A stretch of DNA of 64,000 nucleotides, taken from Hansschlegelia quercus. Its GTDB lineage: Bacteria > Pseudomonadota > Alphaproteobacteria > Rhizobiales > Methylopilaceae. The notes beneath the pieces are model-generated. The model was not told the origin of the DNA. It ran no database searches and saw only the letters and a program-made list of their open reading frames with translations. The stretch's first letter is position 1. Each line of letters starts with the position of its first letter. Location of the stretch: positions 62,001 through 126,000 of the forward strand of contig NZ_SIUB01000005.1 in the NCBI RefSeq assembly GCF_004310425.1. The letters are read 5' to 3'. This document shows, piece by piece, positions 1 to 8,811 of this stretch. Both the position numbers and the translations under genes were made by a program.

Positions 1-1
1 G

Positions 2-925
2 GGCGACATCGACACGCAGAGCGTGACCGGCGCGATCATGACCGCGACCCATGGCGCTGGGGTCACGCTGCCTTGCATGTCCATGCAGATGATCGCGGCG
101 CGGATCATCACCGCGGAGGGCGACTTCCTCGATCTGTCGCAGGAGAAGGACGGCGAGCTGTTCAAGGCGTTCCGCGCCTCGATCGGCCTGTTCGGGCTGA
201 TCGTGTCGCTCACCATCCAGGCCGTACCGTCCTACAACATCCACAAGCGCTCCTGGAACACGGACGTCGAGGATTGCATCGGCGGCCTGCACCAGCGGCT
301 CGCAGATAACCGGACGTTCTGGTTCTTCTGGCTGCCACGCAAGGAGTCCGCCGAGCTCTACGTGTTGCCGGGCGGCGTCGTGCCGTCCCAGGCGACCCGC
401 GACCACGACATCTGCCACATGCGCACCTACAACGCAGTCCCCGTGGACGAGCCGGCCCCCGAGCTGCAGCCCGGCGAGCAGTTCGGGCACAGCTCGATGA
501 TCTTTCCTAATCCCTACATCCCGAACTTCCGCGAGATCGAATACGCGGTGCCGTTCGATCGGTTCGAGGAGGCGTTCGCGGAGGTGCGCGAGCGCTTTAT
601 CGCCAAATACCCGCAGGCGATCTATCCGGTCGAATGTCGCCCGGTGAAGGCCGACGACAGCTATCTCAGCGCCTATGCCGAGCGCGCGGGCTACGCGCTG
701 TCGATCTCCGGCCCGCTTGAGCATTGGACCTGGGCCATGCTGCAGGAGATGGACGAGATCCTCGACCGCTACGAGGCGCGTCCGCACTGGGGCAAGCACC
801 ACTTCATGTCGCCGCAGCGGCTCGAGCGGCTCTACCCGCGCTACGACGCCTTCAAGAAGATCCGTCGTGAGATCGATCCCGACGGCATGTTCTTGAACGA
901 CCACCTCCGGGCGCTCTTCGCCTGA
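2..925 (+). CDS. FAD-linked oxidase, D-arabinono-1,4-lactone oxidase / alditol oxidase type (5' truncated)
   Basis: Only the C-terminal part (about 308 residues) is in the window; the frame is open from base 2. The visible start GDIDTQSVTGAIMTATHGAG is the end of the FAD_binding_4 domain, where the G-A-TATHG stretch contacts FAD. The rest is the ALO-type substrate domain ending PDGMFLNDHLRALF, with RPHWGKHH upstream, which in this family lies at the active site. These enzymes oxidise sugar lactones or polyols with O2 or an electron acceptor. The next gene is an aldehyde dehydrogenase, so oxidation of a polyol or alcohol to aldehyde and then acid is a reasonable inference. The substrate cannot be read from the sequence. 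Confidence 0.8.
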   Translation, partial: GDIDTQSVTGAIMTATHGAGVTLPCMSMQMIAARIITAEGDFLDLSQEKDGELFKAFRASIGLFGLIVSLTIQAVPSYNIHKRSWNTDVEDCIGGLHQRLADNRTFWFFWLPRKESAELYVLPGGVVPSQATRDHDICHMRTYNAVPVDEPAPELQPGEQFGHSSMIFPNPYIPNFREIEYAVPFDRFEEAFAEVRERFIAKYPQAIYPVECRPVKADDSYLSAYAERAGYALSISGPLEHWTWAMLQEMDEILDRYEARPHWGKHHFMSPQRLERLYPRYDAFKKIRREIDPDGMFLNDHLRALFA

Positions 926-928
926 CCC

Positions 929-956
929 GCATGCCGTCGCATCAGCGACGGCATGC
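929..956. terminator. 12-bp perfect inverted repeat between oxidase and aldehyde dehydrogenase
   Basis: GCATGCCGTCGC (929-940) and GCGACGGCATGC (945-956) form a perfect 12-bp stem with loop ATCA, beginning 4 bases after the oxidase stop. There is no T tract, so it may be a weak terminator, an mRNA-stabilising stem or an operator. It lies inside the longest aldehyde dehydrogenase frame, one reason to start that gene later. Confidence 0.6.
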
Positions 957-981
957 GCCTGAACCGACTGGAACAACGCCA

Positions 982-2472
982 ATGACCATGAGCCTCAGCA
1001 TCGCGGCGGCCGAGCCCGCTGACGCGCCGATCAAGCAGCTGATCATCGACGGCAAATTCGTCGACGCGCAGTCCGGCCGCACCTTCGAAACCCGCAATCC
1101 CGCGACCGGCGAGCTTCTCGCCAATGTCGCCGAAGGAGACGCGGCCGATATCGAGATCGCCGTCGCCGCCGCGCGGCGCGCCTTCGAAGGACCGTGGAGC
1201 CGCTTCACCCCGTTCCAGCGGCAGGAATGCCTGCTGAAGTTCGCCGACCTCGTGGAGAAGCACTTCGAGGAGCTTACGCGCACCGACGTGCTCGACATGG
1301 GCATGCCGATCACCTCCGCGCTCGCCCGCAAGACCCGCGCGCTCGGCATGATCCGCTTCTACGCCGGGATGTGCACGACCATCCACGGCGAGACGCTGCC
1401 GAACTCGTTTCCCGGCGAGGTCTTCAGCTACACGCTGAAGGAGCCGATCGGCGTCGTGGGCGCGATCACCCCGTGGAACGCGCCTCTGACTTCGACGATG
1501 TGGAAGCTCGGCCCAGTGCTCGCGACCGGCTGCACGATGGTGCTGAAGCCCGCGGAGGACGCGCCGCTGACGGCGCTTCGGCTCGGCGAACTGCTGCTCG
1601 AGGCCGGCGTGCCGGCCGGCGTCGTCAACGTCGTGCCGGGCTTCGGCCACACCGCGGGCGCGGCGCTCGCCGCCCATATGGACGTCGACAAGATCGCCTT
1701 CACCGGCTCCGACGTCACCGGCCGCAGGATCATCGAAGCGTCCAAAGGCAACATCAAGCGCGTAACTCTGGAGCTCGGCGGCAAGTCGCCGGACGTGATC
1801 TTCGCCGACTGCGACATGGATCTCGCGGTTCCAGGCGCGGGGATGGGCGTGTTCGCTAACACCGGCCAGATCTGCTGCGCGGGCACGCGGCTGCTGATCG
1901 AGCGGCCGATCTACGAGGAGTTTGTTGCGCGCGTGTCGGCCTACGCCAAGTCGTTGAAGGTCGGCGACGGCATGGACCCGGCGACGCAGATCGGGCCGGT
2001 CGTCAACGCCAAGCAGCTCGATCGCGTGACCGACTATATCGGCATCGGCCTCGGCGAGGGCGCGGTGGCCGCGGCCGGCGGCGCGCGGCTGACCGAAGGC
2101 AGTCTCAAGGACGGCTTCTTCATCGAGCCGACGGTGCTATCGGGCGTCCATAACGACATGCGGGTGGCGCAAGAGGAGATCTTCGGCCCGGTCGCCTCGG
2201 CGATCCCGTTCGACACGCTCGAGGAAGCCGCCGCGATCTCGAACGCCACCCCGTTCGGCCTCGGCGGCGGCGTATGGACGCAGAATGTCCGCACGGCGCA
2301 CCGCATGGCGAAGGCTATTCGCTCCGGCACCATCTGGATCAACACCTATGGCGGGCTCGATCCGGTCGTCCCCTTCGGCGGCTACAAGGCGAGCGGCTAT
2401 GGGCGGGAGTCCGGGCTCCACCATGTGGACGAATATCTCCAGACGAAGTCTGTGGTGATGAAGCTCGCCTAA
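982..2472 (+). CDS. NAD(P)-dependent aldehyde dehydrogenase
   Basis: A 496-residue aldehyde dehydrogenase of normal length. Visible motifs are the cofactor-binding ITPWNAPL and LKPAEDAPLT stretches, FTGS, the catalytic glutamate in LELGGKSP and the catalytic cysteine in NTGQICCAG; the end is GGYKASGYGRESG. It oxidises an aldehyde to the acid with NAD(P)+. The frame is open from 931, but that segment is the inverted repeat, so ATG 982 is preferred. It follows the oxidase in the same direction and precedes the sigma-54 activator, suggesting a two-step alcohol/polyol oxidation module. The true substrate is unknown. Confidence 0.9.
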   Translation: MTMSLSIAAAEPADAPIKQLIIDGKFVDAQSGRTFETRNPATGELLANVAEGDAADIEIAVAAARRAFEGPWSRFTPFQRQECLLKFADLVEKHFEELTRTDVLDMGMPITSALARKTRALGMIRFYAGMCTTIHGETLPNSFPGEVFSYTLKEPIGVVGAITPWNAPLTSTMWKLGPVLATGCTMVLKPAEDAPLTALRLGELLLEAGVPAGVVNVVPGFGHTAGAALAAHMDVDKIAFTGSDVTGRRIIEASKGNIKRVTLELGGKSPDVIFADCDMDLAVPGAGMGVFANTGQICCAGTRLLIERPIYEEFVARVSAYAKSLKVGDGMDPATQIGPVVNAKQLDRVTDYIGIGLGEGAVAAAGGARLTEGSLKDGFFIEPTVLSGVHNDMRVAQEEIFGPVASAIPFDTLEEAAAISNATPFGLGGGVWTQNVRTAHRMAKAIRSGTIWINTYGGLDPVVPFGGYKASGYGRESGLHHVDEYLQTKSVVMKLA

Positions 2473-2554
2473 GACGTCTCGACGCGCTGCTCAACTTGAC
2501 GGCGCCGAAGAGTGGAGCCCAAAATAGTCGCATCTCAGCGCTATGAGGGCTCCG

Positions 2555-4483
2555 ATGGCTAACACGCTTGGCTATGCCGCGTCGCGCACGGCCTGGAACG
2601 CCGCTTCGTCCGCCGTTGCGATACCCGCGGACGGTTATGATGTCGCCGCCTCATGGCGGCGCTGCGTCGACCGTTACCGGCTCGATCCGCTCTCCGGCCA
2701 ACAGGTCATGACGCTGACCGGGTCTGAGCTGAACCAGCATCGCGAACCCTTTGCGGAGGTTCTGTCCTTCGTCGAGGAGGAGATCTACCAAGTCGCCGAG
2801 CCGCTCTCGGCGGCGAGTTTCAGCGTCAGCTTCGCCGACATGGCGGGCGTCATCCTCTACTACCGGTCGGACCGTTCGCTCGGGAACTACCACGAGGTCG
2901 AACGCGCCGGGACTCTCTGGGCTGAAGGCGTCGCAGGGACCAATGGGGTCGGCACCTGCGTGGTCGAGCGCCGCCCCGTCCAGGTCTTCAAGGATCAGCA
3001 CTTCTTTCGCGACTTCGCGCATCTGTCCTGCTGCGCGGCCCCGGTGATGGCGCCGGACGGCGAGATGATCGGCGTGCTGAACTTCACCACCGGCAACCCG
3101 GACGTCTCGGAAGGCGCATTCCGGCTCGCCTGCGGGCTGGTGTCCAAGGTCGCGGAGCGCCTTGGCAATCAGCTCTTCCGGCGGCAGTTCCGCAGCAACG
3201 CGCTGCTGGCGTCCTTCGGGGCCTCAGGGTCTCTGCTCCTCGCCATCGACGACGAGCACAACCTCGTCGGCGCCAACGCTTCGGCGCGCAGCTGGCTGCA
3301 GCTTTCGGAAGGCGCGTTTCGGCAGCGCAAGCTTTGGGATTTCTTCGACGGCGATGGGGCGGCGGCGTTGGCGGGCGAGGCCGGCCGCATCCGCCTTCGG
3401 CGCAACGATGAGGAAACCGAGTTCAGCTTCCAAGGGCGGCCCGGCGCAAGCGTCGCGCGGGCGGCGGCTCCAAAATCCCTAAAGCCTCTCAAACGAGCCG
3501 ATCCGGTCGATCTCTCCGCGGGGCCGACCGTCGAGGCATGCCTCGGCGCGGATCCGCGCATGGGCGGCCAACTCCGCCTCCTGCGACGGGTCGTCGGCAG
3601 TCGTCTGCCCATTCTAGTGCTGGGCGAAACGGGCGTCGGCAAGGATACGCTCGCTCGCGCGCTTCATCGCGAGGGCGACCGACGGGACAAGCCCTTCGTC
3701 GCCTTCAACTGCGCCGCGGTTCCGGAAAGCCTGATCGACAGCGAACTGTTCGGCTACGGCTCCGGCGCCTTTACGGGCGCGCGGCGCGAGGGCAATCCCG
3801 GCCGCCTCGCGGACGCCGACGGCGGCACGCTGTTCCTCGACGAAATCGGAGACATGCCGCTCGCGCTCCAGACACGGCTTCTCCGCGTGCTGGAGACAGG
3901 AGAGGTCACGCCGCTCGGCTCCGGCAAGCCGAAGCAAGTCGACCTGCAGGTGATCGCCGCGACCAACCACGACGTGAAGACGCGTATCGCCGAAGGCGCC
4001 TTCCGCGCCGATCTTTATCACCGCCTGGCGGCGGTCGTGGTGACCCTCCCGCCGCTTCGCGAGCGCGCGGACGCTGCGGCGCTCATCCGCAGGCTTTTCA
4101 TGCATGCGCGAGCCGACCGCCCGCTCGACCTCTCGAGCGACGCCCTGGCTGCGCTCCTGTCCCATCCATGGCCCGGCAATGTGCGCGAGTTGCGGTACGT
4201 GCTTCAGCGCGCGGTGCTGGTCGCGGACGGCCCCGAAGTGACGGTCGACGATCTGATGCTCGACGCCGCCCGCGGACCCGCTCAGCAGGCCGGTCCACAG
4301 AATGAGACCGCCGACACCGCGCGCGGGGCCGTGGCGCTCGCCGAACGACGCGTCATCGAAGAGGCGCTTGTGGCGAATGAAGGGGACGTCACCCGGTCCG
4401 CCCGCGCGTTGAAGATCAGCCGCGCGACCCTCTATCGCAAGCTTCGACAGCACCAGCTGGATGTGCCGGGGCGTCGGCACTGA
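2555..4483 (+). CDS. Sigma-54-dependent transcriptional activator, AcoR-like (GAF, AAA+, Fis HTH)
   Basis: A 642-residue enhancer-binding protein. An N-terminal GAF-type sensor (about residues 75-185, containing GTNGVGTC) and a degenerate PAS-like segment precede the AAA+ domain: Walker A GETGVGKD at 357-364, the sigma-54-contacting GAFTGA loop at 404-409 and Walker B GGTLFLDEIGD. A Fis-type helix-turn-helix ends the protein (EGDVTRSARALKISRATLYR). There is no receiver domain, so it probably senses a small molecule through GAF, as AcoR-type acetoin regulators do. ATG 2555 is chosen over ATG 2543 because GAGGG (2545-2549) is correctly spaced for it. A -24/-12 promoter lies 157 bp downstream of its stop. 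Confidence 0.92.
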   Translation: MANTLGYAASRTAWNAASSAVAIPADGYDVAASWRRCVDRYRLDPLSGQQVMTLTGSELNQHREPFAEVLSFVEEEIYQVAEPLSAASFSVSFADMAGVILYYRSDRSLGNYHEVERAGTLWAEGVAGTNGVGTCVVERRPVQVFKDQHFFRDFAHLSCCAAPVMAPDGEMIGVLNFTTGNPDVSEGAFRLACGLVSKVAERLGNQLFRRQFRSNALLASFGASGSLLLAIDDEHNLVGANASARSWLQLSEGAFRQRKLWDFFDGDGAAALAGEAGRIRLRRNDEETEFSFQGRPGASVARAAAPKSLKPLKRADPVDLSAGPTVEACLGADPRMGGQLRLLRRVVGSRLPILVLGETGVGKDTLARALHREGDRRDKPFVAFNCAAVPESLIDSELFGYGSGAFTGARREGNPGRLADADGGTLFLDEIGDMPLALQTRLLRVLETGEVTPLGSGKPKQVDLQVIAATNHDVKTRIAEGAFRADLYHRLAAVVVTLPPLRERADAAALIRRLFMHARADRPLDLSSDALAALLSHPWPGNVRELRYVLQRAVLVADGPEVTVDDLMLDAARGPAQQAGPQNETADTARGAVALAERRVIEEALVANEGDVTRSARALKISRATLYRKLRQHQLDVPGRRH

Positions 4484-4507
4484 ACCACAGTCGGGGCGAG
4501 ACGTCCG

Positions 4508-4523
4508 TGTCGCACCTGCGAGA
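4508..4523. promoter_or_regulatory. Candidate upstream activator site for the sigma-54 activator
   Basis: TGTCGCA-CC-TGCGAGA is a near-palindrome (6 of 7 positions paired) of 16 bp, about 120 bp upstream of the -24 element. This is a usual distance for an enhancer-binding-protein dimer site. That the AcoR-like protein at 2555 binds here is inference; I see no second equally good copy. Confidence 0.4.
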
Positions 4524-4639
4524 CTCGTCGTTCGTTCGTGAAACGCACGCGGACGATTCACCGGCGCGTCACTTCCAGTTCCGATCAAGCCGCCTCTATT
4601 TTCACCGCGCTCAAGACTTGCTCAGCTCGCGAAAAGGCG

Positions 4640-4654
4640 TGGCACGGGGTTTGC
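4640..4654 (+). promoter_or_regulatory. Sigma-54 (-24/-12) promoter of the polyamine-type ABC operon
   Basis: TGGCACGGGGTTTGC matches the RpoN consensus TGGCAC-N5-TTGC. The invariant GG (4641-4642) and GC (4653-4654) are exactly 12 bp apart. Transcription would start near 4665, about 30 bases before the first gene of the transporter. The immediately preceding gene encodes a GAFTGA-containing activator. Confidence 0.85.
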
Positions 4655-4694
4655 GCATGCTCCGATGTTCACCCCTGAAGGCTGAGAGGCGCCG

Positions 4695-5801
4695 ATGTCA
4701 GACAGCATTGCCAAACCGAGGCTCGACCGCCGATCGGTCCTGAAGGCGGGCGCCGCCGGCGCCGCCGTTGCGCTCGCAATGCCCTCCATCATCCGTCCTG
4801 CCATGGCGGACGACACGATCGTGCTGCTGACCTGGGAGACCTACCACGACGATCCGTGGATCGAAGAGTGGAGCCGCGCCAACAATACCAAGGTTCAGGC
4901 GATCCGCATCGGCTCCGAGGACGAACTCTTTCAGCAGCCGTTCTCCGGCGCGGTGCATCCGGACGTCATGTATATCGAGACCGGGTCGCTCGCCCGGTTC
5001 AAGGCCGGCGGCCTGATCGTCGACTTCGACGTCTCGCAAGTGCCGAATGCGAAGAACATCACGCCGAAGCTCGACTGGAAGAAGTACGCCAGCATCGACG
5101 GCAAGGTGCAGGCGGTTCCCTACAACTGGGGCACCCAGCCGCTGATGTATGATGCCGACGTCGTGAAAACGACCGACAGCTGGTCCGTTCTTTGGGACCC
5201 TGCCTACGAGGGCAAGGTCAACATGTTCGACGATTGCTCGCTGACTTTCCCGATGATCGCTCTGCATGTCGGCGCAAAGGATCCGTTCAATCTGACCGAC
5301 GACGAATTCAAGAAGTGCGAGGACGCGCTTCGCTCGCTTCGCAAACAGATCCGCGTGATCGCACGCGGCTTTGACGACGCCTCCACCATCTATGCGGCGG
5401 GCGACGCCGTCCTCGGCTACTGCCAGAACGTCGCGGTCGTCACGTCCCTTCAGCAGAAGGGCAAGAACTTCAAGTATTCCTTGCCGAAGGAAGGCACGCC
5501 CACCTGGATCGACTGCGCCGGCGTTTCGGCGAAGGGCAATCGTCCGATCGTCTACAAGTTCCTGAACGACAATCTGACGCCGGAATGGCAGTCGCGCTTC
5601 ATCACCAGTTCGAGCAACAACGGCGTGCTGAACGTCGCCGACGCCCGCAAGGCCGGCGTGAAGGAGGAGACGATCAAGATCACCAACCTGCTCGACGCCG
5701 AAGACCCTTCATTCTGGGAGAAGCTCGTCGTCTTCCAGAAGAACGAGGATCTCGATCGACGCCTGCAGATCTGGAACGACTTCAAGTCAGGCACCCTCTG
5801 A
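4695..5801 (+). CDS. Polyamine-type ABC transporter substrate-binding protein (Tat-exported)
   Basis: A 368-residue periplasmic binding protein of the PotD/PotF type. The N-terminus carries a twin-arginine signal (DRRSVLKAG, then an Ala-rich stretch ending RPAMA), so it is probably exported folded by Tat. The mature protein starts DDTIVLLTWETYHD, as in spermidine/putrescine-binding proteins, and contains VPYNWGTQPLMYD and a C-terminal helical lobe. GAGAGG lies 7 bases before ATG 4695. It is first in an operon with the ATPase (22-bp gap) and a fused permease, under the -24/-12 promoter. The ligand could be a polyamine, an opine or another cation; PotD-like similarity does not settle it. Confidence 0.88.
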   Translation: MSDSIAKPRLDRRSVLKAGAAGAAVALAMPSIIRPAMADDTIVLLTWETYHDDPWIEEWSRANNTKVQAIRIGSEDELFQQPFSGAVHPDVMYIETGSLARFKAGGLIVDFDVSQVPNAKNITPKLDWKKYASIDGKVQAVPYNWGTQPLMYDADVVKTTDSWSVLWDPAYEGKVNMFDDCSLTFPMIALHVGAKDPFNLTDDEFKKCEDALRSLRKQIRVIARGFDDASTIYAAGDAVLGYCQNVAVVTSLQQKGKNFKYSLPKEGTPTWIDCAGVSAKGNRPIVYKFLNDNLTPEWQSRFITSSSNNGVLNVADARKAGVKEETIKITNLLDAEDPSFWEKLVVFQKNEDLDRRLQIWNDFKSGTL

Positions 5802-5823
5802 CGGTCGGCGGCGGGAGATCGAG

Positions 5824-6894
5824 ATGAGCCTGACGGACCAGCCGTTGCTGGCGCTCGATGGGATCGACAAAACCTATGAGGGCGGGAAGAAACCCGCTCT
5901 CGACCGCGTGTCCTTCCAGGTCGCGAAGGGCGAGTTCTTCTCCATTCTCGGCCCGAGCGGCTCCGGCAAGACGACGCTGCTGCGGATGATCGCGGGCTTC
6001 GAGACGCCTGACCGCGGCCGTGTGGTGATGGACGGCGAGCCCATCACCCACGTGCCGCCGTTCAAGCGGGACGTGCGCACCGTCTTCCAAAGCTACGCGC
6101 TGTTCCCGCACCTGACTGTCCAGGGCAACGTCGAATATCCGCTGCGCATGGCGCGCGCCCGACATCCGGAGCGCGCCGCGAAGGCCATGGAGGCGCTCGC
6201 GCTGGTCGACATGGCGGATTACGCCGAGCGGTTGCCGCATCAGCTTTCCGGCGGTCAGCGACAGCGCGTGGCGCTTGCGCGCGCGATCGTCTGCCGCCCC
6301 AGGGTTCTGCTGCTCGACGAGCCGCTCGGCGCCCTCGACCTGCGGCTACGCCAGCAGATGCAGCACACGCTGGTTTCGCTGCAGAAGGAGCTCGGCATCG
6401 CGTTCGTCTATGTCACGCACGACCAAGGCGAGGCCCTGTCGATGTCGAACCGGGTCGCAGTCATGCGGGAGGGCAGAATCGCGCAGCTCGGAACGCCGGA
6501 AGAGCTCTATTTCGAGCCGGCGTCTGAGTTCGTCGCTCAGTTCGTTGGTCGCTCCAACCTCATTCCCCTGACCTTCCAATCGGGCGACGACGGTCCGGTC
6601 GCGGTGATCGGCGGCTCCCGGTTCCCGCGGTTGACGTCCCGAAAGTCCGGGCCCGCGCGTCTCGCTTTGCGCTTCGAGGCTATCCGCGTCGCGCCTGCGT
6701 CAGATGGCGAGGGCGACCTCGCAGGGGTCGTAGAGGACGTCCTGTTCCTGGGGACCAATCTCGAGGTCAACGTCCGCTGCGAAGGGCTGAACCTTATTGC
6801 GAGCGTGCCCGCGGCGCGGACGAACGAGCTGTCGCGTGGCCAGCCGGTGAACGTGACGATGGACCTGAGCAATGCGCGGGTCTTCCATGGTTGA
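5824..6894 (+). CDS. ABC transporter ATP-binding protein, PotA-like
   Basis: A 356-residue ATPase with Walker A GPSGSGKTT, Q-loop (VFQSYALFPHLTV), signature LSGGQRQRVALARA, Walker B VLLLDEPLGALD and H-loop YVTHDQ. A C-terminal TOBE-type domain follows (about 280-356), typical of the polyamine/opine/iron importers. The length is normal for PotA. It lies 22 bp after the binding protein, and its stop overlaps the permease start by 8 bases (ATGGTTGA), so the two are probably translationally coupled. It would power import through the fused permease. Confidence 0.93.
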   Translation: MSLTDQPLLALDGIDKTYEGGKKPALDRVSFQVAKGEFFSILGPSGSGKTTLLRMIAGFETPDRGRVVMDGEPITHVPPFKRDVRTVFQSYALFPHLTVQGNVEYPLRMARARHPERAAKAMEALALVDMADYAERLPHQLSGGQRQRVALARAIVCRPRVLLLDEPLGALDLRLRQQMQHTLVSLQKELGIAFVYVTHDQGEALSMSNRVAVMREGRIAQLGTPEELYFEPASEFVAQFVGRSNLIPLTFQSGDDGPVAVIGGSRFPRLTSRKSGPARLALRFEAIRVAPASDGEGDLAGVVEDVLFLGTNLEVNVRCEGLNLIASVPAARTNELSRGQPVNVTMDLSNARVFHG

Positions 6895-8620
6895 TCAGTC
6901 GGCCGCGGCGACCGGCATGACCGCGCCCGTCATTCCGCGACCGCGGATCGCGCGACTGGTCAATCTGCCGGTCTGGATCTGGCTCGTCGTGATCGTGCTG
7001 CTTCCGAATGCGCTGCTGATCGGATGCAGCCTGATGCGCATTTCGAACGGCTTCATCGCCTTCGATCCGTCGCTGGTGAACTATCAGCGGCTCTGGGGCT
7101 CTTCCGGATTCTGGACCCTGCTCGGGCGCACCCTGAAGCTCAGCCTCGTCGCGAGCGGGATCGCGGCCCTGGTCGCCTATCCCCTGGCCTTTTTCGTCGG
7201 CCGGATCGTCAGGCGCAACAAGGCGCTGATCGTCACTCTCGTCCTCGTGCCGCTGTGGATCAGCCTGCTGATGCGGGTGTTCGCGTGGCGGCTGATCCTC
7301 GGCCAATCCGGCCTGCTCAACAGCTTCCTGGTCTCGAGCGGCGTCCTGGATCGCCCGTCGGAGGCGTTCCTTTACACCTCCGCCTCGGTAATCCTGGTCT
7401 TCACCTATATTGCGATCCCCTACATCTTCATCGCGACGCTGAACGCCTTCGAGAAACTCCCTCAGTCGCTGCTCGAGGCGTCAGAGGATTCAGGTGCGTC
7501 GAGCCTGCAGACCTTCCTGCACGTGGTCTGGCCCCTCACACGCCGTAGCCTCGCCATCGGCGTGTCGCTCGCGTTCCTCATCACCGTCGGCGATTTCGTG
7601 ACCCCCTCCATGATCGGCGGCATCGACGGGACCACGATCGGCGTCCTGATCTCCTCCCAATTCGGCATGGCGAACAACTGGCCCTACGGCGCCGCCGTCG
7701 CGATCGTGCTGATGCTCTGCTGCGGCGCGATCGTCGGCCTCGTCATGGCGGCGTGTCCACAGCGTGGCGTATTGCTCGGCGACGAAGGGGCGAGGCCCGC
7801 CTCGGGCGCGCCTTCTGCGCGGGGACGCTGGCTGAAGATCGGAGGCATGACGGGCGTGTTCGCCGTCATCCTGTTCCTCTATGCGCCGATCGCGCTGATG
7901 GCGTTCTTCTCCTTCAATGACAGCAAGATGCAGCTCTTCCCGCTCGCCGGGTTGAGCCTACGCTGGTATTTCGATCTAGTTCACAACGACGGGTTGATCG
8001 TCGCCGCCCAGCGTTCGCTGATCGTCGCGTTCTTCGTGATCACGTTCTCCACGATCGTCGGCACGGCGTTCGCGCTGCTGTTGCATTACGGCCGGGTCTC
8101 GGGCGCGCGCTTCTGCGAATTCGCCATCGCCCTGCCGATCGCCATGCCGGGTGTGGTGCTCGGCATCGTGATGGTGCTCGGCACGGAGATGCTGCGCATT
8201 CCCTCAGGACTTGTTCGCACGGTCGTCGGCCAGTCGAGCTTCGTGCTGCCGGTGACGATGATGTTGGTGCTCGCGCGGCTGCGGCGGCTCGACCCGTCGC
8301 TCTTGGAAGCCTCGCTCGACCTCGGCGCGGACAAGCTACGCAGCTTCTTATTCGTGCTGCTGCCGCTGATCCGCGGCGCCGTCGCAAGCGGCGCGCTGCT
8401 CGGCCTGACGCTTTCGGCCGACGACGTCATGGTCACGCTGTTCCTTGCAGGACCGTCGCAGACCCTTCCGATCTGGGTATTCAACCAGATGCGCTTCGGC
8501 TTCACCCCGACGGTCAACGCCGTCTTCACCCTGCTCGCCGTCGCCTGCCTGCTGATCGTCGTCGCTGCGTCGCGGATCGGCGGCAGGCTGGGGCGCCCGG
8601 TCGCTCAAAACGACGCATAG
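6887..8620 (+). CDS. Fused PotB-PotC-type ABC permease
   Basis: A 577-residue protein in which two permease subunits are joined in one chain. The N-terminal half carries an EAA loop (EASEDSGASSLQTFLHVVWP) and the C-terminal half a second one (EASLDLGADKLRSFLFVLLP). About six membrane helices precede or surround each. Bacterial polyamine systems usually encode PotB and PotC separately, at about 270-300 residues each. ATG 6887 is chosen because it gives the 8-base overlap with the ATPase; an ATG at 6872 is also in frame. A short hydrophilic linker (about 300-320) joins the halves. With the two preceding genes this completes an importer. Confidence 0.9.
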   Translation: MVDQSAAATGMTAPVIPRPRIARLVNLPVWIWLVVIVLLPNALLIGCSLMRISNGFIAFDPSLVNYQRLWGSSGFWTLLGRTLKLSLVASGIAALVAYPLAFFVGRIVRRNKALIVTLVLVPLWISLLMRVFAWRLILGQSGLLNSFLVSSGVLDRPSEAFLYTSASVILVFTYIAIPYIFIATLNAFEKLPQSLLEASEDSGASSLQTFLHVVWPLTRRSLAIGVSLAFLITVGDFVTPSMIGGIDGTTIGVLISSQFGMANNWPYGAAVAIVLMLCCGAIVGLVMAACPQRGVLLGDEGARPASGAPSARGRWLKIGGMTGVFAVILFLYAPIALMAFFSFNDSKMQLFPLAGLSLRWYFDLVHNDGLIVAAQRSLIVAFFVITFSTIVGTAFALLLHYGRVSGARFCEFAIALPIAMPGVVLGIVMVLGTEMLRIPSGLVRTVVGQSSFVLPVTMMLVLARLRRLDPSLLEASLDLGADKLRSFLFVLLPLIRGAVASGALLGLTLSADDVMVTLFLAGPSQTLPIWVFNQMRFGFTPTVNAVFTLLAVACLLIVVAASRIGGRLGRPVAQNDA

Positions 8621-8811
8621 GCATTCGCGTCTCAGCGTCTGGATGTATGCTGAGTTGCCTCTAAGACGAACTCCGCGGTTTCGGCGGGGTCGTCAGGTTC
8701 TGTTGCTGGATCGGGTTGTCAGTCCTGGGGAAAGAGCCGGCGTCGCCTATGTTCGACAAGCCGGCGGCTTACCGGAGAGCGTCGTGGGGAACGCGGCCGC
8801 ATGTCCGCCTC

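Noticed and set aside
8621-8811. Small plus-strand frame between the permease and hybrid kinase genes
   Set aside because: No ribosome-binding site, and the frame runs into the 3' end of the convergent kinase; no conserved-looking sequence.
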